Source: Conoideocrella luteorostrata (Eukaryota > Ascomycota > Sordariomycetes > Hypocreales > Clavicipitaceae). Taken from it: a stretch of DNA of 64,000 nt. The notes under the pieces were generated by a model. That model searched no databases and was not told the origin of the DNA. It saw only the letters and a program-made list of their open reading frames with translations. Of this stretch, positions 22,293 through 33,410 are shown piece by piece. How positions within the stretch are numbered: position 1 is the first letter of the stretch; the number at the start of each line of letters is the position of its first letter. Position numbers and translations under genes: made by a program. The DNA is taken from assembly GCA_032433595.1 (NCBI GenBank), contig JASWJB010000040.1:145307-209306 (forward strand), in the 5' to 3' direction.

Positions 22293-23694
22293 ATTGCACA
22301 GAAAAGTAAACGACGATGCAAAAACAACCGCTGGGGAGGAGCTAACATGGGCTGGCAAAATACATAGATGAATATCAACATGTTGTACTCAGCTATGTAT
22401 ACTAAGCTATGCTACAGTAGAACTTCAAATCCATAAGCCAGAGTCTATATGTGCCGCGGTATTCGCTCTTTTGGAATTTTATGGATATTAACATTGCTTT
22501 ACTTCTCAGCTGCCCTGGACAACTGCTACTCAGGCTGCTGCTCTCATAAGATGACGTATAAAATACTACAGAGCATGAGTCATGCAATGCTTAGGCACAT
22601 TGTAGTGTTGTATAATTTTCCAGCTTCATGCAAAGTATTTCATTTCTATCTCCTACACAGTTGATGGTTGCACTGATTGAATATTTTCCTAACATGCAGG
22701 CGTGAAAAGCCGGTTCCGTTTCAATGTCAGCTTTTTTGGTTCTGAATCGAAATTATACAACAAGCCGCGGACGCAATCTGAGTTGTGGCGACGCTAAAAA
22801 ACAACAGAAGAACAATGAAGCTGTTACAGAAAATCATTTTCGTCTGATTTAAACACGCGAGATTAATCGGTCTTGAACATGTTCAACAGACCCGGGCCAT
22901 TTATGTATAGATGAAATAAGGTTAAAGTTCCATTAGTTATTCTGTAACAAACCCCTCAACGCCTCTACTGCGTTAGTCGCTCTGGTCTGCACAGATCTCT
23001 TAGTCTCAAGGGGTGTCTTCGTTTTAACACGACGGTTAAAATATTCTACGCTAAAGGACGCTAGCAGCCTTGTAAATAAGAAACGGGCTTCAAACCGCCT
23101 GAGATGCTGGATTGACGGAGCACCCGCACGAACACGAGGGTGCACATGGGCCAACCCATTGGTTGGTATCCGCGCGGACTGGCCGCCTCAATTCCAACGT
23201 GGCCTGACCCCTCTTTCAAATTTTATCTAGTCAAACTGTTCGACATGTGCTGGGACTTTTTTTTCTTGGTATTCATGAATAATCAGACGTTCTTCGATGC
23301 GCGTTGTAGTTGTCGTCGCCGCCCCACATGATGCCGCAGAGGCTAAGCACCCCGATGCAATTGCATTGCACTGCATTGTATTTGCTTTATGCCTGACAGT
23401 TTTGTATTAGTTATACCCGTGTCAGAACCGGAAGGTAGAGCACGTACGATTGTCCGATATACTGGACAAAACGCTCCTTTCTGTAGAGACACTCTTGGTC
23501 TTAGCCTAACCACTTGGCAAGGGAAATATTCTAAACCCGAGAGCTGGAAAACCGGTCCGATTGTTGTTGTTGCATGTATTTCAACTGGTATTTAACGACC
23601 CGAGGCCCTTGCTTTTTCGAGATGAACTACTCTCTGAGGCGCTGCTAGCAATTCATTGCCCACATCTTGTCATCCGACTACGTAACTAATCACC
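22293..23694. other. Gene-free stretch
   Basis: 1.4 kb between the lyase and the secreted protein. No supported gene and no repeat recognised. It must contain the secreted gene's promoter. Confidence 0.5.
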
Positions 23695-24558
23695 ATGTTA
23701 CAACGGTGGCTCGCCTTGATCCTTACCCTTACACTCTGGCTTCATGCCGTTCATGCGGCACCTTCACCGCCCGACGCAGCCAAGAGCAAGGTGGAGAAGA
23801 AGGACTTCACCGTCTCACTATTCATGCGCGATCAAAAATTCGAGGAGGCAGTGGCAGCGAATGACAAGAAATTTTTCCACTGGACTGTCAATGTCAGTCC
23901 TACTGCTTCCGATGGTTCAGTTGTCGATGCCTTTGATGTAACCGACGGGGCGTACATTCGTGAAGGATACAAAGACTCGACCAAATCCAACCCGGAGCTC
24001 AAAAAGTTCGCCTTCCAGTACAAGTATGATGTCAATCCGAGCAAAGCGAATACCCTCCAGGGGAGAATCAGGATTGGAAGTGCAAAAACATCGACGCAGA
24101 AAGTCCTAGAGATCTTAAAAAAGGTCCAAATACCCAGTGCTTGCCAGGCAGAGAATTGCGTCGACTGGGCAGAGTCGGCCATAGGCCGTCTACAGGAGGC
24201 GAAGCTGGTCAGCAAATTCGACGTCCAGTCGTTTTCCCAAAACGCCCTTCAGTATGGATTCAAAAGATATCGAAACATAATGACAGGGGAGAAGCGACTG
24301 TCCAATAAACAAATGCTGAAAGAAATGATGGTGATAGCTGACTTGAAAAAGGACGGCACCATAAAGCAGCCCTGCGGGGCGACGAGCTGCCGCATTTCAA
24401 AGAGAGAGCTGTACGACCAAGAGCTGGAAGCTAACACAATCACGACTACGGAGGGGGAAGGATTGAACTGTAAGAAATCAAAGTCTAAGAAACCCAATTC
24501 GACGTCCAATTGTAGGAAGCACAGGGCTTCGGGTGACGATGGATTCCAACACTCATAA
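23695..24558 (+). CDS. Putative secreted protein of unknown function
   Basis: 287 residues from ATG 23695 (CACCATG). A clear signal peptide, WLALILTLTLWLHAVHA, is followed by a Lys-rich mature N-terminus. The middle contains FFHWTVNVSPTASDG and later ACQAENCVDWAESAIGRLQ. An HW...NCVxW pattern of this kind occurs in some papain-fold or NlpC-like proteins, but I cannot confirm a catalytic triad. Other cysteines (CGATSC) could form disulfides. The C-terminus is basic and low-complexity (CKKSKSKKPNSTSNC). Frame-broken coding debris begins 80 nt downstream (24600-25142), so this open frame may be the intact front part of a longer gene that has decayed, or a separate effector. I do not recognise the family with confidence. 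Confidence 0.65.
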   Translation: MLQRWLALILTLTLWLHAVHAAPSPPDAAKSKVEKKDFTVSLFMRDQKFEEAVAANDKKFFHWTVNVSPTASDGSVVDAFDVTDGAYIREGYKDSTKSNPELKKFAFQYKYDVNPSKANTLQGRIRIGSAKTSTQKVLEILKKVQIPSACQAENCVDWAESAIGRLQEAKLVSKFDVQSFSQNALQYGFKRYRNIMTGEKRLSNKQMLKEMMVIADLKKDGTIKQPCGATSCRISKRELYDQELEANTITTTEGEGLNCKKSKSKKPNSTSNCRKHRASGDDGFQHS

Positions 24559-24599
24559 AACAGACAATTCTAATAAAATCAAGCCTGCTCGACCCAAGC

Positions 24600-25142
24600 T
24601 TGAAGGGACAGTTCCGGGGGAAATCTCCCATTGCAGAGACTGAGAATCAAGTCCAAACAAAGAATCTAGTCGAGTACATTGGCCACATCCTCGCAGCCGC
24701 CAACGAATTCATTATCAAGGTTGAGGTCACAATCTTTGAAAACTACGTGCCTCTCGTTCCTAAGATCATAGATAACTACAAGAAAGAAAAGGTAGAAAAT
24801 AACAGCTTCAGGAGCTTTGAGACAAAGCTAGAAAGGCTGGCAGAATTGTCAAATTATCGGCAGGGGTGTTGCCAATACGGTCAACGACGTGCTCCGGGCT
24901 TGGGTGTCAGGATATAAGGAGGCGGAAGATAATACGCAAAAAGAGCTCAGCGCATTCTTCAGGAAGCCAAGAAAGTCGCCGATCACAAGGAAGATTCGCT
25001 GGAATTCTTTGAACACATGCTCACCGAGCCGATCAAGGGTTTTGCAGGGATGCTGCACAGCTTTGCACAGGATTATATTCCAGGGGAGAAGCAGGTGGAG
25101 AAGGAGCTTGTAGGTTGCACAGGTTGTTGTGCAGTGATCTAG
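24600..25142 (+). pseudogene. Frame-broken helical coding relic downstream of the secreted gene
   Basis: No start codon. Three successive frames read as one alpha-helical, Lys/Glu-rich protein. The first is open from about 24640 (NLVEYIGHILAAANEF), the second from about 24860 (ANTVNDVLRAWVSGYKEAED), and the third from about 24953 to TAG 25140-25142, ending GCTGCCAVI. Each switch is a one-nucleotide slip (near 24853 and near 24950) with no splice-like GT/AG pair at the point. The two slips argue for a pseudogene. It may be the 3' portion of an ancestral gene that included 23695-24558. Function unknown. Confidence 0.55.
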
Positions 25143-25206
25143 ATCAATGCTTCAAAATGCAATACAATATATTCAACAATCTGTGTCTGTCTAAGAAGAG
25201 GAAACA

Positions 25207-25228
25207 AGTCAGGGAGAAAGCCCTGACT
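25207..25228. repeat. Perfect stem-loop, 8-bp arms
   Basis: AGTCAGGG, loop AGAAAG, CCCTGACT. It sits just after the relic's stop and a few bases before a TATAAATA (25235-25242). It could be an RNA hairpin or chance. Confidence 0.5.
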
Positions 25229-25289
25229 TCGTCATATAAATATCGTGGCTAATAGGTTACCACGTGACCTGCTCCGTGCTTCCTATTGT

Positions 25290-25868
25290 GCTTGACGAGT
25301 GATTCCAACAGAGCTGGAGAAGCAGCCGGACAAGCCCCCGGAGAATCAAAATAAGCCGTCCAGCAGCGACGCAGGTCCTGTTTTCAAGGTTAGATTTTGC
25401 CAGAACGATGGCGGGGCGCCGCCATGTACTCTTATGAATGCTCCTCAAAATCAGTGTGGTATGCCTACCTCCTCTGACATGTCTGGTCCTGTTACAACTA
25501 ACCGCTACTAAGTCGTCATGCCCGGTGGGTGGGATAACGTCGTGTCCTATGAACGGCTGATGGAGGCGAACATTACCTGCTCCTTTTAGTTGTAAGTGTT
25601 CGCCATGAAGTTTTCTTTTAGAATCCCAAATCGACCGGCTGGTCGTTATTCTAGCATTTATTGATGGACGCGATTTAGGATGTTGGCTAACTGACAATTG
25701 CTCTTAGGAAAGGCGATTGGTATTGGCAAGAACTTCAAAGCATCTTCTCCCCGTCAAATTGACCTTGTAAGACTCGAACAGACTGATAGCGGTATCCATG
25801 AGTTCAACGACAGGATCGCGGCATTTAAGTCTGAGCGGACAGCACCGTCGGCAGAAGCAGCAGCGTAA
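25290..25868 (+). pseudogene. Relic of a small Cys-containing protein
   Basis: An open frame from about 25300 reads VFKVRFCQNDGGAPPC and stops at 25511 (TAA). The same frame continues sensibly after that stop (MPGGWDNVVSYERLMEANIT) to another stop at 25589. After a possible intron (acceptor near 25708) a further segment reads IGKNFKASSPRQIDL and HEFNDRIAAFKSERTAP to TAA 25866-25868. The pattern of a short Cys segment followed by a fNDrIsSFk-like end resembles small fungal beta/gamma-crystallin-like secreted proteins; this resemblance is weak. No ATG or signal peptide can be assigned. A TATAAATA lies at 25235-25242. Confidence 0.4.
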
Positions 25869-26824
25869 CCATTAGCATAACCTTTGGCAGGAGCAAAATT
25901 GCCGCCAGCCCAGCAGTGCAGTAGTATTATGTGTGCGGGTTCTCGGCCACATTGTAGATAGAAAGTGTTTGCTTCTGATATGTTTTTAACCATTTATCTA
26001 GATTTTTTAAAGCATAGAAACAAAAATGGTTGCCCCAAATAGAAAGAACTTGAGCTGTCGCTTTTTTCTTTGTAACATAATTTGCCACGTGCTTTTACGC
26101 TTACTATATAGTTGCTTACGTCTTTGTTTAATAGCTTTCACTCCACATAGCTCTTAAACCTCCTAGGCATTAGTGGCTTATTTCTGCAAATGGAAGAACC
26201 GCAGTGTCAGACGTGATGATACGTTCATCAAATCATAAAAGGCGTCATATTAGCCACAAGTAAGTGCTTATTAAAATAATTATTGGGCGTAAGAAGTTGA
26301 TTCTATGTAATTACTTGCTAGATTTGCCCTTGTATGTGCTGGCTTTCTCACGTGGGCCTCTTGTTGCCCTTAGCACGTAGTCATAATTGTCGGAAAGAGT
26401 CTGCCCGAATCATGACCAACAGCAATAAAATTGGTTTATTATCCGGAATATGGAGAGGAGTAGACCGGACCAAGGAATGTAGGGTCTAAACCACGGATAA
26501 TGATTTTATGGAAGCAAAAGGTGTGCTGGATAGCCCTCCCAGCCGGTGGCAAATATTTCATGGACAAGGTGACAGGCACTCTAAGATTTTTGATGAAATG
26601 TGGATGATATTCGGAGCGTTAATCAAAAAAGAAATCTCAAGCTGTCAAGGTGGATTCATTCTTCGAGTGGCTGATCTTTCAGTGAGGCTTTCACTTCGTG
26701 CCCTAACATCTGCCAATATTCCGTACACATGGGCGAGCTCCATTGAATTCCATTGACCTCTCATACTTCTCGTGCCTCTATCCCCAGTACCGACGCCGGT
26801 TACGCCGTTTGCCTTAAAGCTTAG
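25869..26824. other. Gene-free stretch
   Basis: Between the relic and the 3' end of the FMN oxidase. A plus-strand open stretch at 26508-26756 has no family resemblance. Confidence 0.5.
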
Positions 26825-28201
26825 CTAGTATACCCCGGGAGTTAAAAATGAAACGTGTTCTCGACTGATGTCTTTGATTGTCCGACACCTACACCTTGGT
26901 TAATTGCAACGACCAATTCGAATTGATGATGTATGGGGTCCATTACCCTGCGAGTGACATAGCAATCTTGAACTCAAACATCAGTATTTTGATGGCTAGG
27001 TCGATGCCTGCTTCGCTATTGTACTGAAATAGTAAAATCTATTAGTAGTTGTACATCATGTTGCGAATATCACCTGGTCTACTACCTACAGCCATGCCCC
27101 AGATTGGAATTCGGCCCACAAACACGTGAGACGCCCCGAGTGCCAAAGCCTTGAAGATGTCGGTGCCACGACGAATCCCTCCATCAACAGTGATGGGAAT
27201 TCTGCCAGCTGCAGCGACAGCACATTCTCGCAGGGTATCGAGCGTAGCAGGTACGCCGTCTAACTGCCTCCCACCGTGGTTCGAAACGACAATTCCGTCA
27301 AGGCCGTGCTTTATCGCCAAGTTCACATCCTCCGCTGTGTACACGCCCTTGAGCCAGAGTTCCATCTTCGTTTGCGATCTGAGCCAAGGAATGGTAGTAT
27401 CCCAGCAGATAGATGGGTCGTAATCGGTTTTTCTAGTACCGCTGTACTCCTCGGCGCCGCTCAATTCGTCTTTGCCTGTTGACAACAGGTTGGGCCACGT
27501 CATATCCTCAGGGAGCTTGAAGTTGTTGCGATACTCGTTTATGCGACGACCAAGCAGAACGCCATCGACGGTAAGAAATACGGCCTTGTAGCCGGCGGCT
27601 TTCAATTGAGACCAGGTCAGTTGCTTTAGAATAGACCTCACAGCCCGTGGTTTCCTCCCTTGGAAGAAGACAAATGCTATCTTACCTTCAGCTCGCTGCA
27701 GCATCTGAGTAGTGGTCCAACGGTCTCTCAACATTGAGAGCTGAAGAACGTAAGGGTTCCCTTGACCCTGGGCGCCAACATCTTCTATCGACTCTGTCGC
27801 ATATGAGGAGAGACACATGCACAGCCCGTACTGGGCCGCGACTCGTGATGAGGCCAGCTCACCGTCGGGATGTGCCAGTCGCTGCATAGCTGTCGGGCTA
27901 AACCCAAGCGGTATTGCTGTCTTGCAGCCAAATATTTTGCCAGATGTGTCGACATTTTCTACGTTGACTAGGATGCGCGGTCGAATCTTGTAGCGATCAA
28001 AGGCGGCCTCATTATCTTGTAATGTGATCAAGTCCATAGCTCCCTCATTAAAATAGTCTTCTTGTAGTTAGATGAGCAAAAAAACAGTGGAAAGCATGTG
28101 CACTTGCCTCTGTATTGCTTTGATAGCTTCGCGGAGCCCAGTTCTTTGAGGTTCGCAATGGTTAGGACCAAAGGATCCCAAGAAGCAGGACGATTAGCCA
28201 T
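26825..28201 (-). CDS. FMN-dependent 2-hydroxyacid oxidase/dehydrogenase
   Basis: Five exons (28201-28108, 28057-27686, 27598-27090, 27023-26947, 26888-26825) close exactly to 371 residues. Oxidises an L-2-hydroxyacid such as lactate or glycolate to the 2-oxoacid with FMN. N-terminus DYFNEGAMDLITLQDNEAAF and KIRPRIL are family hallmarks. The active-site block SNHGGRQLDG has catalytic His263 and substrate-binding Arg266; VDGGIRRGTDIFKALALGA binds the FMN phosphate. There is no cytochrome b2 heme domain. The C-terminus is DISREHVSFLTPGVY with no clear peroxisomal tripeptide. Intron 1 (28058-28107) is GC-AG (AGAG|GCAAGT) and ends in a tandem AAGAAG acceptor. Intron 2 (27599-27685) is 87 nt without an in-frame stop. 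Introns 3 and 4 are 27024-27089 and 26889-26946. It lies within the carbon-utilisation genes and is divergent from the class II aldolase. Confidence 0.94.
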
Positions 28202-29671
28202 CAGGATTGTCGGCTCAGGAAAAAAAAGGACGTAAGCAGTATGAATCACACAAGTAAAGGCGTTGAACTATGATAGGACGTTCATAAAAAACCTCACGTT
28301 ACTGAACTTGCCTTCGAGTTAGTATATCTAAGTAAGCAAGGGCGTTGGGCCCAGGGGGCGGGTGTTGTCCAGATCAATTACAACAGTTCCGGTAATAACA
28401 TGATCATTTCCGGGAATGATGGACCTAATGCACGCTCTTTAAACTGCACCTAGATTGGTGCTACTTTCTCTGTATCATAGTGGAGTTTCCCTAGGTCCAG
28501 ACCACCACCATTCTCTCGATAACTTGACATTTCCGGCTACGTGGCTGGGACGGTGAACAAATACAGCGATGCAGACCCGCACCCAACGTCGGAACAAGGG
28601 GTCGCGTCAAACTTGTGTCGCTTCCTATGTATCTAAACGAGTCCATTCTTCCCGCAGGAACGGGAGCGTGACAATGCGTGTAAAACAAGAATGTGGACAG
28701 CCTCATCATCAGGTAACCCACCACAGAAATTCAGCACCATGAGAGAGAAAACATCTCCATGTCACGTTCAACAACTTGGTTTAATTCGACGGCGCAGAGA
28801 TTATGACATGCATGGCGCCGTAATCGCAGACATGACTTTTAGGATCCACGCGCATCTATCTATCTGTCTAAGAGAACTAAACGACTGAAATGGCAAATGA
28901 CATGGTATGTGTGTAGTGTTAGATGAAGGAACAAAGCATAAAGGTACCTTCTTGAGACTGGTATGATTGATTTATTGCAGGCAGCAACAGTCGCAAAGAA
29001 GATTCGTACACTGCGTACAACTGTTCCGATTGCTGTAAAGTCGTAAAGAACTTGTAGGCAGACCTAATGTAGCCTGGAGAATGGACAGGCTGAGGCGTAC
29101 GGTGAAGTACAGAGAGGGAGGTTGGCACCATTTCGTCCGATTCCCTGAAATTTGCCATCAAAGCAGAAGATTTCCGACGTACTAGCTGTCAGTATTCATT
29201 CTGAGAGGGAAGATTGCGTCCAAATCGAGAATCCAGGTGATGGAAGTTGATGAGCGCTCAACAGGTCTTCGCTCAATTCCATGTGGAGCCGCGACCGCAA
29301 ATAGCGCGGCGCAGATACAACGGTCGGAGGACCGGCGAGGCCTTCCTAAAGAAAATGAAATGCGGATCTCTGCACACCAACTTTATTTCCAGCGTTTCAC
29401 TGCTCCCGGCAGACTATCAATTGGGTCGTTCTAGATACCGCGATAACCTACCCAGACGATCTTCACCGCGTCACCGATGACCTAAGGGTAGCATGGCGGA
29501 TTACCCCGCAACAGAACGTCGATAAACTCTCATTGCCAGCATCCCGTGAGCCAGATTTGCTTCAAGAAGACGCATGAAAGAAGATTGGAGATTGGAGTGG
29601 AGCTGAATAGTTTGAGTGGCATGAAACAGCTCTGGCTCCGGCTTCATTTACCCTAACATCAAGACTTCACC
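28202..29671. promoter_or_regulatory. Divergent intergenic region, FMN oxidase / class II aldolase
   Basis: 1.47 kb between two diverging starts. No gene is supported; the short open frames at 28491-28724, 28919-29161 and 29237-29480 match nothing I know. Promoter elements could not be assigned. Confidence 0.45.
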
Positions 29672-30701
29672 ATGGCACCCGCAATAAACTCATCAATCAC
29701 TGTACTCGATGCTCCTGCAGTCCTCCATCTCGGCGGCCCCAGTCAGGGCCAGGGAGGAGGCGATCGCAGAGCCACGCCCAATCAAGCTATCTCCCACGGA
29801 GATGTGCTACCCGGTAAGCATTCATGGTGGGCGTCGCTTCCGGAGCCAGTCTGGCTAACTACTCCCTACTCGATGATAAGACATTCCCACATTTCGCACC
29901 TACAGGGAGCATCGCCGTCACATTTTAATTCACATGGCAGCCGTGTTCCGTCACTGGGCTCGCATGGGCTACACAGAGGGTCAATCGGGACACATCTCCA
30001 TTCGCGACCCTCAATATCCCAACTTGATGTGGATGAACCCTCTGAGCCGTCACTTTGGAAGCCTCCGTGCCGGCGATATGATTTGCCTTGATATTGATAC
30101 CGGCCGCATCGTCGCTGGCAAGAAGAACCCTGCCACGGGTGGTAGAACGGTTAACAAGGCAGGCTACTTCATTCACTCTGCAATCCACAAGGCGAGGCCT
30201 GATGCGCACGCCGTTTGTCACGCACACACGATTCCCGGTCGGGCATGGGCAGCCTTTGCTAAGCCACTAGAGATGTTAACACAAGATGTGTGTAACTTCT
30301 ACAAGGCGCACGTTGTCTATGACGACTACGGCGGCATCGTCTTTGCAGGCGGGGAAGGCGAGCGCATCGCTGCATCTCTAGGGCCTCATGGCAAAGCTGC
30401 CATTTTGATGAACCACGGTTTGCTTACCGTTGGCAGCACCGTCGATGAGGCTGGGTTTCTTTTTGGTCTGCTTGACCGATCCTGTGCTATTCAGCTGCAA
30501 GCTGAGGCGGCAGCCGCGAACGGGCGGAAGAAGATGATCATTAGCGACGAAGAAGCTGCTACAAACTTTGAGATGGCGAGCGAGGCACATGTTCTGTACA
30601 GGGAAGGGCAAGCGGATGTCGAGTACGAAATAGAGGCCATCGGAGGTGAGGATGAGATGGCAAAAGGTTTTGATGATCTAGTATTGGATGTAGGCTCTTG
30701 A
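29672..30701 (+). CDS. Class II aldolase/adducin-family protein
   Basis: Exons 29672-29813 and 29881-30701 close to 320 residues. ATG 29672 has a perfect CACCATGG context. The intron 29814-29880 (GTAAGC...AAG) restores a frame entering ILIHMAAVFRHWARMGY. The Zn2+-dependent aldolase fold is clear: GHISIRD; AVCHAHTIPGRAWA with His161 and His163; and ILMNHGLLTVG with His226 as the third metal ligand. Relatives include L-fuculose-1-phosphate and L-rhamnulose-1-phosphate aldolases and the decarboxylase OtnC, but fungal members are usually uncharacterised. Cytosolic; no signal peptide. The first 50 residues are a family-typical extension. It sits with a ketose-bisphosphate-type aldolase, SDR and transporter, pointing to sugar or sugar-acid breakdown (inference). 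An AATAAA lies 63 nt after the stop. Confidence 0.93.
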
Positions 30702-31718
30702 TCGTAGCATCGGAGAGGACATGTAACAGATACGCATCACATAGCAATGCAACAGGCACCCAAAAATAAATTTGACAATTTAGGCTTAGCTTCTTCCATA
30801 CCAAATCGGCAGTCCTCGGCTTAGACGCGACGGAAGGCGCCGTTGCCCAACCTCTTATTTCCTAATTTCCTTATATTTGGTGTGTTGGTGGCGGTGTGGC
30901 CAAACGGAGACTGATTGGGCTGCATAAGTGTCATAACCACGCACGACAAGCAGCCGCCGGCTACGCCTTTTTTTTTATGTTGACAACAAAGTGATTGAGC
31001 CAGACGAACCACTGGTACTGCGAATACGTATTGTGGCTCGTTCAAAAAGCGTGATACTGGAGTTTTCTCCGGTTAAGAGTGTCATTTCGCCCGCTCGACA
31101 AACTTAGTTGCGAGCAATAACTAGTCGTGTGCTGGGGTGTTGGTTGGCGGCGGCGGCTGTGGTTTTACCAACTGCGAGTCGACCAACGACAATTCTGTAA
31201 TGCGACTAAGTATCCTATAGTCGCGTCTCTCCGTTCATCGTTCCATCCCGATTTCATGATTATTTCAGACGTCTAGCTATTTTTTGCCTCTTTACCCTTT
31301 CAGCACGCTCTTCCCGTTTGAACTCAACCCGGGTTTCTACAAATGGGCTTACGCCCTGCCCGCACATAGCGTTTGGCTGCTACTTATGCAAATATGGTCA
31401 CGAGGCTGCATTCCAAAGATGCAGATAGCGCTACCCGTGTTATTTGCTTGGTGGCTCGTGGGTCATGTAACAAGTGCATATGCTGTGTGGCGAAAAGTGT
31501 ATTCCACCGCAGAACACGCGGCACAAAACCGGGCCTGATGGAACTACCAAGCGACCGGGAGGTAAAGAATAACGTAATGTAGAAACGCGGCAAAAGAGTA
31601 CGGGCACAGCAATCGAAAGTCAATGGATAATTTAGTCTCTACCAATACCATCTTGAACAAGAGAGCGAGTTTATCAAATGCTATCTCCCCCTGCCTATGA
31701 CAAAAACATGGTACTAGA
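30702..31718. other. Convergent intergenic region
   Basis: Between the class II aldolase and the nitroreductase 3' ends. It starts with a poly(A) signal; no gene or repeat recognised after that. Confidence 0.5.
30765..30770 (+). terminator. Poly(A) signal of the class II aldolase gene
   Basis: AATAAA, 63 nt after the stop codon at 30701. Position fits a fungal 3' end signal. Confidence 0.45.
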
Positions 31719-32435
31719 TTATTCCGTGACGAACACCGTAGTCTCCCCAACGCCAATTCTCCTGAGTCTAACCCTGTTCACATTTGCTTCCGTGTCCTCG
31801 TATCCTACCGAAACTCCACACAAGATTTCCAAGTCGTCCGCGATCCCAACTTGCTCCCTCACGACGTCCTTGTAGCCAGCAATGCTCACCTGCACGCAGC
31901 TCCCCAAGCCACGATCCGTAAAAGCCAACAGCAACGTCTGGAGGTACATCCCGACACTCATGGCAGCAAAGCCCGGAAGCTTCTTGCTCATGCAGACGAT
32001 AATGCCTACCGGCGCACCGAAAAAATCGTAGTTGTGCAGCACGGCCTTCTGTCTAGCTTCGGTATCCTCACGCGGAATTCCCCAACCGTCTCCGTACACT
32101 GCCTTGCCTAGTTCCGACCTCCAGGGCCTGAATTCTTCTGGTAATGGCAGAATGTTCGGCGCAACACCTGAGGAAGCAACCCCGGTCAAGGCTGCCTTGA
32201 GTCGCTGCAGCGCAGCCCCGGTGACAACGTAGAGGCGCCAGGCTTGTGTGTTCGAGTTGGAGGGCGAATGGGCAGCTAGCTGGAGGGCCGAATTGAAGAC
32301 ATCGTCGGGAATGGGCTTCGGTAGGAAGAGGCGCGTGGAGTGGCGCGATATGACTGCTTCGTCGAATGGCATGTGTTGGTGCGTGTGCCAGGTGTTGGCA
32401 CCTTCACAGGCTGGTGTCTCGTTCTCGGTATCCAT
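31719..32435 (-). CDS. Nitroreductase-family FMN oxidoreductase
   Basis: Single exon of 238 residues from ATG 32435; the frame extends 12 codons upstream only through non-ATG codons. The N-terminal FMN-binding segment ISRHSTRLFLPKPIPDDV is the usual R-x-S-x-R motif, followed by SPSNSNTQAWRLYVVTG. The central helix AMSVGMYLQTLLLAFTDRGLGSC and the C-terminal CGVSVGYEDTEANVNRVR complete the nitro_FMN_reductase fold. It transfers electrons from NAD(P)H via FMN to nitro groups, quinones or similar acceptors. Cytosolic. It is divergent from the second Zn2Cys6 regulator, which may control it. No sign of damage. Confidence 0.93.
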   Translation of the reverse strand: MDTENETPACEGANTWHTHQHMPFDEAVISRHSTRLFLPKPIPDDVFNSALQLAAHSPSNSNTQAWRLYVVTGAALQRLKAALTGVASSGVAPNILPLPEEFRPWRSELGKAVYGDGWGIPREDTEARQKAVLHNYDFFGAPVGIIVCMSKKLPGFAAMSVGMYLQTLLLAFTDRGLGSCVQVSIAGYKDVVREQVGIADDLEILCGVSVGYEDTEANVNRVRLRRIGVGETTVFVTE

Positions 32436-33410
32436 AATGAAAAAAAACTCCGCAGCGCAGTAAGATGCCACGATCTAAGTTCTACCAGATATCAGGGCAT
32501 CGTGGGCGAATATAGTTCCATCACCGGTCATTCGGACGCTCGCTCCGAGGCGATGGGTGAATCCCTGTCCGCATTGGGAATTCCGCAAGGCGTCGCTTTG
32601 GCTAGTACGGGCGGGCACAGGCACTTCTTCTGTTGCAAACGATCGACAAGCGCAGCTCGGACAGTAACGTATTATATTGTGTGCCTCAGACTTTGGCGGC
32701 ATCTTATCCGAGGACGGGAAATAGCTATGATCGAGATCCGGAAGTCCCGCAGCGTTTTGCATGGGTATCTCCATCTCCAGTCGGTGTGTGCCGCGTGCGC
32801 CTCTCCGCTTGTTGTCCACGCACGCACAGCCAGCACCTCACTCGTTAAAATTTGTCTCTAGCGGGCCGTCGAGCGCTGCTTCTACCCTTCTAGGCGGCAT
32901 GTGCAGGGCAGTCCATGCTCCATCATTCTGAAGGTTTCCGAGAGGAGCAAGTTTACCACATGGGCCGCGAGTCGCGGCCAGCCAACCACAGCTTAGATGG
33001 GTACTCCGTAGATCAATGTGTGAACACCACCGCAAATAGTGTGGGGAAGCCAACTGAACGGCATTACCGGTGTCACGGGGAATGGGGATGTTATCTTGCG
33101 AGGTCTCTGACTGTCGCGAAACAACGCCTCTGACGCTTCTTATGAGACTGCCGAACTCGATGCCTAGCTGGAATTATCGGTACGAAGAGGACTAATTCCT
33201 CGTCAGAATAGCTGGAACAAAAAGGACAATTCCACTTATCGAAATGACGATTACGGTGGTTGGTCAGTTGTGACACCCGGGCTTCTTGCCGCGGAGGGAC
33301 TTGCGTGTCCGTATAAACACCTCCACCGTCCGCACCGGCAGGTCGCGAAACGCACCCCGCCATGATGCCACTCAGCATCGCTGGGAATAACATGGCAGGC
33401 AATTTGCACC
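32436..33410. promoter_or_regulatory. Divergent promoter region, nitroreductase / transcription factor 2
   Basis: 975 nt between diverging starts. It includes TACTCCGTA at 33002-33010 and dispersed repeat copy B at 33193-33276, which lies about 135 nt before the regulator's ATG. No other gene is supported. Confidence 0.45.
33193..33276 (+). repeat. Dispersed repeat, copy B
   Basis: Best-preserved copy: starts TAATTCCTCGTCAGAATAGC and ends GTTGTGACAC. On the opposite strand it reads DKWNCPFCSSYSDEEL, a CxxC-containing peptide. See copies at 2358-2432 and 37916-37999. Confidence 0.7.
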
